From positions 2,674,105 through 2,738,104 of the forward strand of contig JACTAT010000029.1 in NCBI GenBank assembly GCA_014526335.1: a stretch of 64,000 nucleotides of DNA. Reading direction: 5' to 3'. Source of the stretch: Chrysaora quinquecirrha. Taxonomy: Eukaryota > Cnidaria > Scyphozoa > Semaeostomeae > Pelagiidae. The notes under the pieces are model-generated. The model was not told where the DNA came from and made no database searches. It worked only from the letters and a program-made list of their open reading frames with translations. The position numbers were made by a program, and so were the translations under genes. Shown here one piece after another: positions 21,455 to 33,482 of the stretch; position 1 is the first letter of the stretch; each line of letters opens with the position of its first letter.

Positions 21455-21628
21455 CAGTATAATCCGGTTATAACGTACTCGCTTATAACGTACTCTCGGA
21501 TATAACGTACCATTTAAATTGTCCCTAAAGTCAGAGAACAAAAGAAAACATCCTGTTTATAAAGTACTTTGCTAATAACATACCAAATACGACGGTCCCT
21601 TCAAGTACGTTATAACATGATTATACTG
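21455..21628. mobile_element. pogo-like MITE, 174 bp, TA target duplication
   Basis: Inverted termini cagtataatccggttataa and ttataacatgattatactg, flanked on each side by TA. The 'CAGT...' ends, internal 'ttataacgta' repeats and TA duplication are typical of Tc1/mariner-pogo non-autonomous elements. There is no transposase. Confidence 0.8.
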
Positions 21629-23473
21629 TACTCTTATGTTGCTACATGGCTTTGACAAAAAGCTATAAAGATACAAGCAGAGCTTTGCATGTAACATACC
21701 TTATATTTCTCCGCAAAGATGCATGTAGGAGGGGGTTTGTTGTAAGAGATAAAGGGTTTGACATGCATTAAGAAAATGAAGGCCTGATCAACCAGTGTAA
21801 AGGACTATGAAACGTACAAGAAGAATGAATTAAACAGCGATCTTATTGAAGTAACTAGTTAGCAAAGAGGAGAGAGCAAAATGCTTCATAAGTCAGAGCA
21901 CCAGAGAACATTTAGGCAAATTATATGAGACTGATGTGCACAAATTTTTCTTATCGCACGTTGATTCTCTGAAATCTGATTTCTCTCACTATGACTACCA
22001 CAGCCAACAATAATTGGCAACTTCATCATAAATGCTGCCAAGCAAAGGTCTAAATTGTAAGGCTAATTCAAGCAGCTTTAACTTTTATCAAATGGGAAAA
22101 ATGTTGAAGCGTTAGGCGACCTAAAGTCCAAAAGAATGTCGAAAGTAGACTGCTCTTTCTTTTGGCGATTTAGATGACTAACGTGATTAAAAACAGATAC
22201 ACAACTTTTAGCACTTACCAAAACGCTCTTCTGCCAATGAAGATAGAAGGAAACAGCAAATAGCAAGAAGTACCAATCTGTTGATCTTTTTGTAGCAGCT
22301 TGATTAGTTCAGCGGATATAGTTCTTAAAAAGGAAATTTCTTTTTTCTGTGACAACAATCTGGTCCTAAAAACAATGAATAATAAGTTAGATATTCTTAT
22401 CAGTTAGGGTTTCCTTTGTTTCCTTTCATTGTAAAACTCTTCAGTTCATGAATATTTTAGCCACATATGAAGCCTTTACACTGCCAGGAATGAAGCGATA
22501 CATACAGAAATGAAGTCTTTACACAGCGCTGAAGCCCTTACACAATACATATTATCGTTGTACAATACATTCCATTACACGATAACGAAAATACCTGTCA
22601 AAATATCATAGTTTTCATCTTTTGTATTGTCCTTAGTGAAGCCAATGCAATGATGAGTTTACGAAGCCAAAGAAATATCTAATGCGATATGAAGCCAACA
22701 AAATGCTTGACCTGGAAAACGATGCCAGCAGACTTGAAGAAGCCCATACATAGTATTATCTTCTATAATGAAAAGACAAGTCTTTTACAAAAGATTGTTT
22801 TTTCTTGTATCAGAAAATAAAAAGGATTTGCACATGACTAGGGATCAAAGCTTTAGAATTTCACGAAAAACATCTGCCATTTTAATATGTCAATTTCTTC
22901 TATACAATTTTTTGTCAATAAAGGTGTACGCCTTGCTCTCTATAATCGAACATTTTATAACGCACAGAAATGATTTTTTCGACGAATTAGATTTTCACAG
23001 AGGCCTAAGTCAACAGCGGTAGTCTACATAACCGTATATTTGAGATGAAAAAATGTATTCCCAAATATTTCACTTCATGTGTACGAACCGATAAACGACT
23101 ACGTTGATTGAATTAGTCAAAAGCATAATTATCACAAATCATATAATTAATTTTTTTAGATAAATTTGCACCTGCGACAAGAGAATAAGAAAGACCCTTA
23201 CTCTGTGCCTAAATCTATCCTCCGTTGGAGAGATAACGTCATGAAAACATCGGAAAATTCGATTGAGATGGCTAAGCGATAAGATAAATTGTATTGAAAA
23301 TTTCAAATCAAGACAATTTTACAGATTTGCAACGTCTTGTTTCTTCGTTATGATATTTGACATCGCTTCTGAGTCAGGAAAACTTTGGAAGCATATGTTA
23401 GTAGCTTGTGACAGCTACTCACGTCATTCAATCAGGAGAAGAAGGGTGCGCAGTAAAACCCGCAGCTAAAGCG
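21629..23473. other. Intergenic, mostly nothing recognised
   Basis: No supported gene apart from a possible signal-peptide exon at 22219-22293. Near 22465-22760 the words 'gaagcc', 'gaatgaagc' and 'tttacaca' recur irregularly, suggesting an old degenerate repeat. Confidence 0.3.
22219..22293 (-). pseudogene. Signal-peptide-like exon without a start codon
   Basis: The minus-strand frame reads KKINRLVLLAICCFLLSSLA then EERFG, a typical signal peptide and cleavage region, followed by a perfect donor tttg/gtaagtgc at 22219/22218. There is no ATG in frame: an upstream TAA is reached first. It may be a decayed first exon or chance. Confidence 0.2.
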
Positions 23474-23717
23474 GTGGTTAAACTAGGAGACGTGTCGCGC
23501 GAAACATTGTCTTCGGCGTTTCTCTAAGGGTGGCTTATCATGTCAGTGACAAGCGGGCGACATTTCCCTTTTTGTTGTCTCCCAGAGTCATTTGTGTGTC
23601 TCTAGCTACACATTTTGTGAAGCACTCCAAAGTTTCCGAGGTGGTTTAACTGGTAGACATCGAGGGGACATGTCACGCGCAACAATGTCACCCGCGACAT
23701 GTCTCCTAGTTTAGCAA
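23474..23717. mobile_element. MITE with 'aaactaggagac' termini, copy 1
   Basis: The left end ggttaaactaggagacgtgt and right end gacatgtctcctagttta are inverted repeats. Internal words 'cgcgcgaaacattgtc' and 'cgcgcaacaatgtc' are also related. A second copy lies at 46667-46934. Non-coding. Confidence 0.75.
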
Positions 23718-23749
23718 GGCCTAAGTACCTCTTTCCAGCATTGCTTTGC

Positions 23750-23980
23750 AAACATTTCCTAAGTAATTGTGAAACTTCAACAACTTGCAACGTTGAAGAA
23801 CCTAGCAAAATTTCTGAGCAATAAGGTGTCCGTGCTTTCGCATTAGCAATGGCTTCGTTGTTCCAAAATGTTGAACAGCTATGTTTTTGGACGTGGCCAA
23901 ACGGTCAAACATTTCTTCTAAACAAATTTCAAATGTTTGACCAACAATGTTTGATCTTTTTGCCAGGGCCAAACTGTGAT
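23750..23980. mobile_element. Fragment of 'gatcaaacattgttg' MITE family
   Basis: Similar to one half of the elements at 24558, 25154 and 51654. It shares ttttggacgtggccaaac, 'caaatttcaaatgtttgacc' and the terminal aacaatgtttgatc / gccagggcc. Confidence 0.65.
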
Positions 23981-24557
23981 TACAGTATAATTGTGTTGAA
24001 ATTTAAGGCAACTCACCTGCTGGCAACCATATGTGTGGATAACTCTATAGCGAAAATTTATTGCTTAGGTCCATCACAAATGTTTCTTCTTCGTGACGTT
24101 TTGAAACTCTGCACATGAAAAAGAAAGATAGTGATAGTTACTAGTCTTTTTCAATAATAGCTACTCTACACAACGCCAAGAATATTTCAACCCCTTTGTA
24201 TTTCCTGTTGAATAGCACTAAAACACCGCTTTATTCTCCTTGCAACAGATTTGAAACTGAATAAAAATCACAATATATAACAGCATCATACATTTGAATA
24301 CGAAATCCTGTACAACATTATAAGATTCTTATTTGATATTTATCATTGACCAGAAGCGCAGAAGTAGCCAATTATTTATTCCATTTCAGTTAAAAGGATT
24401 CCTAAGTTGTGCTTTGTGAGTTTAAGTTAATTTTGCGGATGATTTCGAAATAACTAGTTAAACACTCAAAGAAAATGTCACTGTACACAGTTTCGCAACT
24501 TGACACATGGCATGGCAACCCATCGACATTGTTTAAATTATTTTAGACTTCAGCCCT
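23981..24557. other. Intergenic, nothing recognised
   Basis: No gene or repeat recognised between a MITE fragment and a full MITE copy. Confidence 0.3.
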
Positions 24558-25000
24558 TAGGCCCTGGCAAAACGATCAAACATTGTTGGTGCAACATTTT
24601 AAAATTGCTTTACAACAACTGTTTGACCGTTTTACCACGTCCGAAAACATTGCTCTCCAACAAAGATGTTACTGCTCATGCAGAAGAACGAACGCCATGT
24701 TGCTAAGAAATGCTGCTTGGTGATGGAATGTTGCAAATTATTGCATTTTGTCAAAAACAAAAGACATGTTTGACAAGCAATGTTGAAAAGGCGGTCAAAC
24801 AAACAAACATTGCTTGGCAAGCAAAAGTAAGCAAAATTTGTAGCGTAATGTTTTTGAAAAAGTTAAAAAACCTTTTTTGCTTGACGAAAACAAAAAATGT
24901 TGAAGAATATTGTTTTTGGAAGTGGCAAAACAGTATTTTGCTTGACAAGCAAATCTCAAATGTTGAACCAACAATGTTTGATCGTTTGGTCAGGGCCTTA
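24558..25000. mobile_element. 'gatcaaacattgttg' MITE, copy 1 (443 bp)
   Basis: The left terminus taggccctggcaaaacgatc, then aaacattgttgg, is mirrored by the right terminus (ccaacaatgttt, gatcgtttggtcagggccta). Long imperfect inverted repeats extend inward ('ttgaccgtttt..acgtcc', 'aagtggcaaaacagt'). The open frames inside are antisense mirror images and not genes. Confidence 0.8.
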
Positions 25001-25153
25001 GTGCTGCTTATAAGCTCAAGAGTTGCTTAACTCGTAGGGCTCACTTTCTATTAGCATTTTCCATATACTTCTCGTTGTAAGAAAGTAATTTTGGACACTT
25101 TTCCTGCCGTAGTTAGCTAACATTGATAAGATTCACATTGGTTCGTGCAGTTT

Positions 25154-25441
25154 AGGCCCTGGCCCTGGCCAAGCGATCAAACATTGTTGATCAAACATTT
25201 TAAATTTGCCTTACAACAAATGTTTGACCGTTTGGCTACTTCCAGAAACATTGCTTGACAAGTAAAAGTAACGAAATTTGTGGTGTGATGTTTTTGAAAA
25301 AGTTCAACAATATTTTTGCTTGATGCAAACAAAAAAATTTTCAATGAGCAATGTCTTAGATATGGGCAAACGGTCAAACACTTTGCTTTACAAGCAAATC
25401 TCAAATTTTGGACCAACAATGTTTGATCATTTAAGGGCCTT
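25154..25441. mobile_element. 'gatcaaacattgttg' MITE, copy 2
   Basis: Starts aggccctggccctggccaag and ends tgtttgatcatttaagggcc, with the same internal 'gtttgaccgtttggc' and 'gggcaaacggtcaaac' as copy 1. Lies 150 bases after copy 1 in the same layout. Confidence 0.78.
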
Positions 25442-26999
25442 AGAAAATAGAGCGATTTGGAATAGAGGGTCGACTATAGTAGCCCAAGGAGTATGGAAGC
25501 CTTTTCGGCTTCGCAATGTCATTTTAATACATAAGATGACACCTTGTTGCAGCATGCAGCAAACCGACCCTGCGACTTTAACTTCGCTTCCAGTTGAGAC
25601 ATAATACAATACAGAATCTTGTTCTGAAGTTGCAATTCTCTCCAAATACCTTCAGGGAGTAGAAGGATTACCAAGGCGGCAATCAGGATAAGTATCATAA
25701 ACATCAACAGCTGTTCTAAGATGATATTTTGAACTGTCTTAGAAGCCCCCTACTCGCACAGATTTAAAAATACAATTATTTTGTTTATAGCGAATTGGAC
25801 ATGAATGAAACAGCAGATGTCATTCTGTTGGCCTTATTCATTAAGAGCTTTCGGGAGCTTTCTTCACAGTGTAGGGGGGCTTCTCCATATTTCGTCATAA
25901 GGACAAACCACAAGTAAGCGCCTCCCTCTGATGAACGTCTATCCTCTTCTAGACTTATTGCTTGAGTCGTTAGATTCCGCTACAACTACAGTTTGAGCGA
26001 TCTCATTTTAGTGTTAGCCTCGGTCTCATGAGCGATAACTGGGACCCAGGTAATCCTCTTCGAAGAGTACGATTAAGCGCCTCCCTCCAATGCACGCTGC
26101 ACATATCAGAGCGGTGCTTTGATAGAGAAGTCAAAGAAAGTGCAAGAAAGAGAATGTACTTAACTATCAGCCATTTTTTAATTTGAATGTCACAGCAGTG
26201 ACTATAAAGAAAGAGGTCTTCTTGGTAGCTTTTCCTTCAATCCTTGGCCAAACGTCAACAAAATTACACCCAACATTGTGCCAAACTTCTTGTTGAATTT
26301 TGTACAAAGATGTTGTCTTGATTAAGGAATCAGGAACTACCGTTGAAAACACGGCCTATAGCTATCATATTAAGGTTCCTTTATGCTTTTTCAATGTCGA
26401 TGAAATAAGAGCTGCTAGTAGATTGCTTCCAAACGACTGAACAAGCTATTTGATATATTTTTGTGTTCCAAAAATCAAAGTCTAAACACATGCGTGGAGC
26501 CAGTATTCTGAAATCTTTGGTGCAGTTCAATACTGATGAAACTTAAGCCAACATCATCAAACGCGCCTTACAAAGGTTACTTATACTTTTCATAAACACC
26601 ACATCAACTTGCTTGAGAATTTACTAAACGCCAGCGCGTCAACTAGAGGAAATATACCATAGACCTGGTTTAGAGAGATAGATAATGATAATGGCCCTGT
26701 TTCCATATAGGGATCGCCTCTTACTAGCATACAGCTTCTCATAGGTCAATAGCCGTCAAATAGGTACACATGATATTCTTTCTAGAATAAACAGTTTTCA
26801 TCAGATGGGCGCCAAGGGCTTATATAATTTTTGAGGTTTAGGGGAATGTGCTTATCCGGGTTGGAGAAACTTCGAGGGGAGTCATTCAAGGTGTTTATGT
26901 ATTTCTTCAGAATTTATGGTAATGTCAAACTGCTTTATCACCCCATTTTCAGTACAGTTTGATCTCAAATAAGCTTAAGCAAGGGTCACATAATCGAAT
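25442..26999. other. Intergenic with short unplaced open frames
   Basis: No recognised gene apart from the weak frame at 25519-25707. The minus frame at 26352-26167 includes words (gttgggtgtaattttgttga, cgtttggcc) shared with the repeat near 41285-41320, so I read it as repeat-derived. Confidence 0.3.
25519..25707 (-). CDS. Possible short secreted or membrane peptide
   Basis: The frame from ATG 25707 starts with a strong signal-peptide-like run (MMFMILILIAALVILLLPEG) and continues 42 residues to a stop. A possible donor (gaag/gtattt) lies right after the hydrophobic run, so it could be a first exon. No family recognised. Confidence 0.22.
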   Translation of the reverse strand: MMFMILILIAALVILLLPEGIWRELQLQNKILYCIMSQLEAKLKSQGRFAACCNKVSSYVLK

Positions 27000-27002
27000 A
27001 CT

Positions 27003-27192
27003 GTTCATATAAGGTGGGAGAATAACCCAGATCTCACGGGCAAGGGAGTGAGATCTCACCTATACGCAGGATAACCGATCTCTTTGTGAACACAATTGTA
27101 TTATCACGTACAAGTAACTGTGTCGATTAGATCACACGTTAGCGTGCTATCCCACGTCAGTGGGTTATCCCATCTCACATGAACAGGCCCTA
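27003..27192. mobile_element. MITE-like inverted repeat
   Basis: The left arm (ctgttcatataaggtgggag, then aataaccca) and right arm (tgggttatcccatctcacat, then gaacag) are imperfect inverses, with a palindromic inner 'gagatctcac...gtgagatctc'. About 190 bases, non-coding. 'aacaggccct' follows the right end, as at the ends of the MITE group near 11110. Confidence 0.6.
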
Positions 27193-27985
27193 AATGCTCC
27201 CTCCAATTGTCACCTCTTATTACCAAAGTAAGCAATCCAATCTGTGGGGTTTACGGCAGCTTTAAAGCTGACGCAGACCTGCAGCTTGTGCCCAAAGTCT
27301 GATATTCTAGAATAAACACCCTTGGCTCTCATTTACTAACCTCAGGAGGTAAGACGGCTGAGTTGACTGTAGGCTTATGGTAAGTTGTCTCGACGAGATT
27401 CTAACCCATGACATGCCAATCGTGAGCCGTAGGAGTTGACCATATCACCTCAATGAATAAAATGCATACATACAATTAATTAAACTACATTAACTTACCC
27501 AGCTTGTAATGACAAGATTAGAGCCCATGGTATACCGATGGTAAGCCGAACACCTTTATCATTCTCCTACGTCAACTGGGTCGTGAAAGAACTCTAAGCC
27601 TAAAGAAAGATAACTAATAACTAGCACGCTTTCCACAATAAGTTCGTTTACTGTCTTACCTGCTGGGAGGAGCTCTTGCTGAGCAACCATCGAGACACAA
27701 TGATACTCTTCCAGTCACTTCTGTTGTCAATAGCAGATGAAATGTCAGCATAGGTGAGTGACTCCAAGCTTCTGGCCGATGCGTGCTTTGGCGGGTCTTC
27801 TTCTGCAACGACATTCATGACCATGGAGGTTGCCATTAGAGTAGATACTGCATATAGATATTCTTTGCTGCGCCAGCAGTGACCTGCAGAACAGAGAGGC
27901 TACTCAATTGCCAATCTAAAACCAAACTGTCATTATAATTAAACTATAACTAAACCATCTCATGTAACGCCTGAGCAGTACGGTT
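27193..27985. other. Intergenic with one possible exon
   Basis: Nothing recognised except the candidate exon at 27660-27802. The words 'aacccatgacatgccaatcg', 'gtgagcc' and 'agcccatggtataccgatgg', 'taagcc' near 27410 and 27520 form a weak duplication. Confidence 0.3.
27660..27802 (-). CDS. Possible internal exon, unknown protein
   Basis: Bounded by an acceptor 'tgtcgttgcag' at 27803 and a donor cagcag/gtaagac at 27660/27659, with an open frame reading EEDPPKHASARSLESLTYAD, then ISSAIDNRSDWKSIIVSRW. Codon use looks coding. No partner exon or family is recognised. Upstream MATSMVMNVVA could instead be a start in the same frame. Confidence 0.25.
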
Positions 27986-28215
27986 GCGGATGTACTACGG
28001 CGCAGCCACATTCTGAATGACGTGGCGGATATTCAGTATGGTGGGATCAAGATGTCACTAAATGGTACTGAATATCTGCCAGGGCAATCATGATGTGACC
28101 CCACCGTACTACACATCTGCCACTATACTCAGAGATGCCCCCCCCCCCCGAGGCAATCTTGGCATACTCCATTCGTATTGAATATCCGCCACCGTATTGT
28201 ACGTTCCCCACCGTG
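27986..28215. repeat. Degenerate 'tattcagtatggtggga' repeats
   Basis: Both orientations of a word family related to the 13735 minisatellite occur here: gcggatattcagtatggtgg, 'tactgaatatctgcca', 'attgaatatccgccaccgta' and 'ccaccgtactacacatctgcc'. A 10-base C run sits at about 28138. Confidence 0.55.
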
Positions 28216-29030
28216 CTGTACAGACATTAAATAGGGAGTAAACTAAAATCAATAATTATGTGGGGTGAACATTACATGTTTGATTTCTTCGCTAAAATTT
28301 TAGCCAAGTACAATTTTCGAACCAAAGCATCATGCTTCCATCCTCGAAATTTCGCTGTCGTTTGGCTCGTTTGAAAACTTTGTCCACTGCGAAATGCTAC
28401 GTGTCGACTTAAAAACTGGTCATTATTTCTGCAGAATATATAATGAAGATAAGTAATTAGTGTCAACCCTATATCTCATCTTTAAATCCTCCCTTATCCC
28501 CATATAACAGAAACTTGTGTGACCAATGATTTGGTCCTTGTAAAGATCTGGCTGCTGTATGGAAGTCATACAAATATGCGTACAATTGTTTTGCCAAACA
28601 AAATTTTGAGTGTATGAAAAAGAAACACTAAAAACTTGTTCCGCCAAAAAAGTTCTTAAACGTTTTTCTTGCAGTTAAAAGAGGAGCTCCTTGAAAAAGG
28701 GGCGCCTTCGCTTCTACCAATGAAACATTTCATGGAGTCATTTATTGAGGAGAATACATTTCCAATAGTAAAATCGGGGAACGCAGTGGGTACAACCATT
28801 TCGTACCATGGAAGGAAGGAGGAAGGCGGGAAAGGAGGGGGGAGAGATCTCTAATTGCAGCCAAACTAATTAGATAGCACCAAAGAAATAAATCTGTGGT
28901 GCTTCAACGGCAAATAAATTTGAACATTCTTTGTCTATAGTTATTCTACTAGGTAACGCAGTATTTTGAGTATTTTGTTATTGCATTGCTTGATTTTGAA
29001 AAAAACTAGAGTGTTTGGGGTGGAAGATGG
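28216..29030. other. Intergenic, nothing recognised
   Basis: No gene recognised. A purine-rich stretch (gaaggaaggaggaaggcggg) lies near 28810. Confidence 0.3.
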
Positions 29031-29210
29031 TGAAGGTGAAGTTGAAATGGTGTATTTAGCGCAAGTCGGTAGGATCTCAGCAATAGGTTAAGTAATCGAG
29101 ACCTCGACCCTGGCTGTGACGCTACCGTAAGTTGGGCTCGAGCCCCGACCTTGCTAGGCCTTTGACACCACGAGCCAGCTGGATTAGGCCACGGCGCCAC
29201 AGCACCTTCA
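29031..29210 (-). mobile_element. tRNA-derived SINE, family 1, copy 2
   Basis: Minus strand: the head ggtgctgtggcgccgtggcc, then taatcc (A-box-like), ends in a B-box-like cggggctcgagccca. A conserved body follows (gtcacagccagggtcgaggt, then ctcgatta), and the 3' end 'accatttcaacttcacctt'. It matches 62711-62884 closely over the full length. Confidence 0.78.
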
Positions 29211-29705
29211 AAAGGAGTGAAGAGTGATTTGCGAATTGCAGGTTCGCATAAATCATAATAGCTGGTCATAGTATTATATTACTACAGGTTGCATTATCAT
29301 CTCAGTCAAACGAGATACGAATACGACTTTAAAGAAGTAAATTTTGACAATAACACTTGTAGACATCTGCTGAATTGATGGAAAAAGCCGCAGGGTTGAA
29401 TGGAAAACAAACTTTTCAAGTGCAATTATGTTATCATTTAGGTTCACCGTTACCTGCCAACGCTAAAACACAGAATATATAGGTTACGACTACCAAGCAA
29501 TCTACAAGTTAGTTTTTCAAACTTTTGCAAGGTTACATAAAAGACTAATACTCATTGACGTTTTTCTTACATAGCAATCGCTGTTTTAAGCCACGATTTG
29601 AGCTATGCCTATATCTCTCTCTCCGGACAGTATAGTAGAAAAGAGAAAATCACGTAGGAATCAAATATCCGCTTACATAGGTAGTTACTGAGTAACCCGA
29701 TTATT
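29211..29705. other. Intergenic, nothing recognised
   Basis: No gene or repeat recognised. Confidence 0.3.
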
Positions 29706-29749
29706 TTGCTAGATCACTCACGCCAACAGAAAATCTCTAAGATTCACTC

Positions 29750-30425
29750 AATACACTGCACAACACTACACTATACCACACAAAACTACACTACACTACA
29801 CTACACTACACTACACTACACTACACTACACTACACTACACTACATTACACTACACTAGCTACTTCACTACACTACACTGCGATACATTGCACTGCACTG
29901 CACTAAACTGCACTAAACTGCACTACATTACCCTATACCACACAGCACTAAACTACACTATACAATGCTGCATCTTACAACACAAAGCTAAACTACACCA
30001 CACTACAGTGCACTACACTACACTATACGCTAAAGTATACTACACTACACTACACTACACTACACTAGACTTAACTACACTACACTATACTACACTACAC
30101 TACGCAACACTAAACACTGCACCACATTATACACTGCACTATACACACACTACACTAAAACTAGCACTAAACTACACTTGTCTACACTACACTACACTAC
30201 ACTACGTTAAACTATACTTTACTACACTATACTACACTACACTAAAGTAGGCTAGAAAAACTGCATTTCACTGCATCATTCTACACCACGCTACAATACA
30301 CTACACAACACTATACTACAATACACTACCTTCGATACATGACACTACGATAAACTACACTACACGACACTACACCACGCTACACTATGCTACTACACAA
30401 CACTTACACCACACCACACTACAAT
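29750..30425. repeat. (CACTA)n pentanucleotide tract
   Basis: About 675 bases of cacta repeat, purest at 29785-29845 and degenerate elsewhere. The threonine/tyrosine/leucine open frames are artefacts. Confidence 0.95.
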
Positions 30426-31464
30426 CTACCTTTGGAACGATATTATTAGAACATGCTTCGTCTGATGAAAGTCATAGAATTTGCTTACAAAAGCCTTGGT
30501 GTAGCCCCCCATGTAGCCATTTTTTTACTCAAGTATTCACGAAGTATTATGAAAAGTACTGTTGATTCCACGTTCCGCTTTTTATACAGGTTAGAATCCT
30601 AAGTTCTCGATTGTTTTGCTGTGCGCAGAAGACTTCTCACGCCACCAGAAAATCTCTATCCACTATCGATTCTGTATGTGAATTATTGAAAAGATATGCG
30701 GTTTAGCTTTGTATGGAATGATTCAAAAAGTCTACTTCTATGGTTTGACATTAGAAATTGATGTATTGTATTTAGTATTTCAAAGAGACCACTGTTAAGC
30801 GTTTGCATTGAAAAAGACTTGAGGCAAGCTTAGAAGTTTATTACAAAGCAAAGGCTATTTGATAATCGAAAAATTACATTTGCTAGCTCCCAAAGTGGAT
30901 TTATCCTAGCCAGATCGTCGTCGCTAGAACGATTAAGATTAAAGAACTGAAACTTAGAAGCTACTGTATAAGAGAGGTAGACTACTGTCACACGAAGTCG
31001 CTTTTAATGGTCAAATTGAAGTTCTGGACGTCAAAATTTGGTTCTAAATCTAGGTAAATATGATTTTTATTTTTCTGTTCATTTTCTCATTCAAAGAACC
31101 TCGTCTTGAAAACACTTGGTATGAGCTAAATTTAACGAAAATTTGCTTGTTCGATTACATCTGTATAATAGAATAAGCAGGACACTGCTGTGATTTTTGC
31201 TCAATTCTGTCCAACCAAATATGCCAGACAGAGCAACAGACTTGAACTGTTACATCAAAATGTTTTCGCACCTGTTTGTACGCTCAATAACTAGCAAAGT
31301 GTCCTTTTGTCCTGCATGATATTTTACTTGCTGCATAATTGTCCATAACTGCTCTATTTCAAAGTAGGCTATGCGTTAGAATACTATGGTGCTATTCTAC
31401 CATACTATGCTAACAAAAACATATAAGAAAAACATCTTTCTGTACCAACTTATATATACACTTG
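30426..31464. other. Intergenic, nothing recognised
   Basis: The words 'tcacgccaccagaaaatctc' (30637) and 'tcacgccaacagaaaatctc' (29717) flank the CACTA tract, suggesting a local duplication. No gene recognised. Confidence 0.35.
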
Positions 31465-31708
31465 TTTTTAATAAGCAACTGGACTTTTGGTCCAGCCCTC
31501 AAAGTTGCTTAACATATCTGGCCTTTCAGCCCTCACAGAATGACTGGGTACCCCCCAAAAACTCTTTCTTGGCTCTTTTTATGCTGTTCAATGTAATGGA
31601 AAAGTTTGCAATGATGTATTGTATGAAGAAAGCTATTTCAACCAAAAATTTGAGCACATCTCAGCCCTTAGTTGCTTATTGACCAGTTGCTTATTTAAAA
31701 AAAACAGT
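31464..31708. mobile_element. MITE with 'ttaataagcaactgg' termini, copy 1
   Basis: Left end gtttttaataagcaactgga and right end ccagttgcttatttaaaaaa are inverted repeats around about 205 bases, with internal copies of 'gttgctta' in both directions. A second copy lies at 35086-35453. Confidence 0.72.
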
Positions 31709-31764
31709 GTATTGTCTTGTCTGCTTGTTACAAGTGACGCAATTTGATACAAAAGACGCACGAG

Positions 31765-31990
31765 CGTAGTGTAGTGTGTGTATTGCAGTGTAGTGTAGTG
31801 TAGTGTAGTGTAGTGTAGTGTAGTGTAGCGTAGTGTAAAGTGTAGTGCAGTGCAGTGTAGTGTAAAATGTAACGTACTATACTGTACTGTAGTGTAGTGT
31901 AGTGTGGTGTAGTGTAGTATAGCGTAGTATAGCGTAGTGTAATGTAGTGTAGTGCAGTGCAGTGTAGTGTAATGTAGTGTAGTATAATGT
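31765..31990. repeat. (TAGTG)n pentanucleotide tract
   Basis: About 225 bases of tagtg repeat, the complement of the tract at 29750, so the two form an interrupted inverted pair about 1.4 kb apart. Confidence 0.95.
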
Positions 31991-33085
31991 TTTCCCGACC
32001 CTCCAGGCCTTATAACAACTCCCCTTACTTTTGATTTCAGTCCAAGAAAGTGCCTATTTCCCAAATTGAAAACAAAGTATCGTTTATTTTTGAAGTTCAT
32101 ACATTCTGTGCATTCGTTGGTAGAGTTTACAGTTGTTATAGCACTATATTACTCTATACTCGATGCACCATACATTGAATTTACAGTGTTCTATAGGCTC
32201 TGTATAACCTGTATACCTTGATAGCTACCATTGGCAGAAAAGGCGCGAAGATTTAAGTGACGCCAAGACGTTTTCTTCGCGTATTAAGCTGCGCTAAAGC
32301 TCAAGGACACGAATTTGGTAATTTCCTAACCTCGCCTGTGGTGAAAAAAAACGTAATCGGATCGAAATCATATACTGTTTAGGAAGAGAAAATTATTTGT
32401 ATAATTATCTGGAGGTACGGTCTTCGTATGATAAAACCAGAATAATACTTTTGAGGCTGCGCGAAAATCAAACGGCTGCGAAAATATGTTTTTCCTAATA
32501 ATATTCCGATAACCTAAATAAGAACCTGACATTATTCCCAGGGGTGCACGAAAATTTAGGGCATGAAAATTTGATAGAGAGAAGAAAGGGGGCGCGAATT
32601 TTGATGACATCAAGGCATCATAAACGGAGTGTTATAGACTGTAGTAGCTATACAGCACTTAAATTATAACAAGCATAATTGAACGTCTCATAGTGATAAA
32701 GTATAGGACAGTGTTTTTTCTCATACCCATATTGTAGTACCGTACTTCATTAGCATATTATCCAAAACAAACCCAGTGCTTTATTATTCTAAACAAATTT
32801 TGTTGACAAACTATGAATTTTCTTCTATAATTGTTAGTAAATAAGAACCTGAAGTAAGAATAACTCTGAACAATACACGCAAAAATAAGGATGTCGAGTT
32901 TTTCAGAAACTTGTAACAAGATTATGAGATAAACAATCGGTTTCTCTTTAAATAAACATCAGCCAATACAGTAATCCGCAGCCCACCGGCCCTTAGTTAG
33001 CATCCATTGTGATAGGAAGGTTGATTGTATAGTATAAAGCTAGTAGAGCAGTGAATCAGAAACGCAAGGGGTTGAAAAACATTTC
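31991..33085. other. Intergenic, nothing recognised
   Basis: No gene recognised. AT-rich, with a few dispersed 'agtata' words. Confidence 0.3.
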
Positions 33086-33091
33086 ATTTAC

Positions 33092-33482
33092 CAAAGCTCT
33101 ATTTAGCCCCCAGGGGGGCTTATTTCATTTTGGAGGTTTTTGAAGGGGGAATTATTAGAGAGGGGGTCTTATTAGAGGGTGGGGGCTTAATAAATTATTT
33201 AGCATAGTTTGTTCTTTTTTTGTCAAGACGAATGCTACAGACATTAAAAGATTAACTATAAAAGAAAGCTTCAACCTTAGATAACATGAAATTCGTAGTA
33301 AGTAGTAATTAGTTTTTGCATTAGTAAGACACAAGTTTTTGATATTAAACCCGTTACAACTTAATTTCATTTAATTTCATACGTTTACTACTATACTTTC
33401 AAGAGGAGGGCTTAATAGAGAGGAGGGGCTTACTTCAAATTTTCACCAGCAAAAGGGTGGGCTTAATAGAGCTTTTACGGTA
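33092..33482. mobile_element. MITE-like element with 'aaagctctatttagccccc' ends
   Basis: The left end caaagctctatttagccccc is mirrored by the right end gtgggcttaatagagctttt, about 390 bases apart. Several further 'ggggcttaataga' and 'gggcttatttca' words sit inside near each end. There is no coding capacity. Confidence 0.6.

Noticed and set aside
24710..25030. 106-codon frame inside the MITE at 24558
   Set aside because: Non-coding palindromic element; a mirror frame exists on the other strand and no homologous protein features are seen.
26167..26352. Small minus-strand gene
   Set aside because: Part of the frame is shared with a repeat near 41285, and there is no signal peptide, motif or splice support.
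29706..30250. Thr/Tyr/Leu-rich open frames
   Set aside because: Translation of a (CACTA)n tract.
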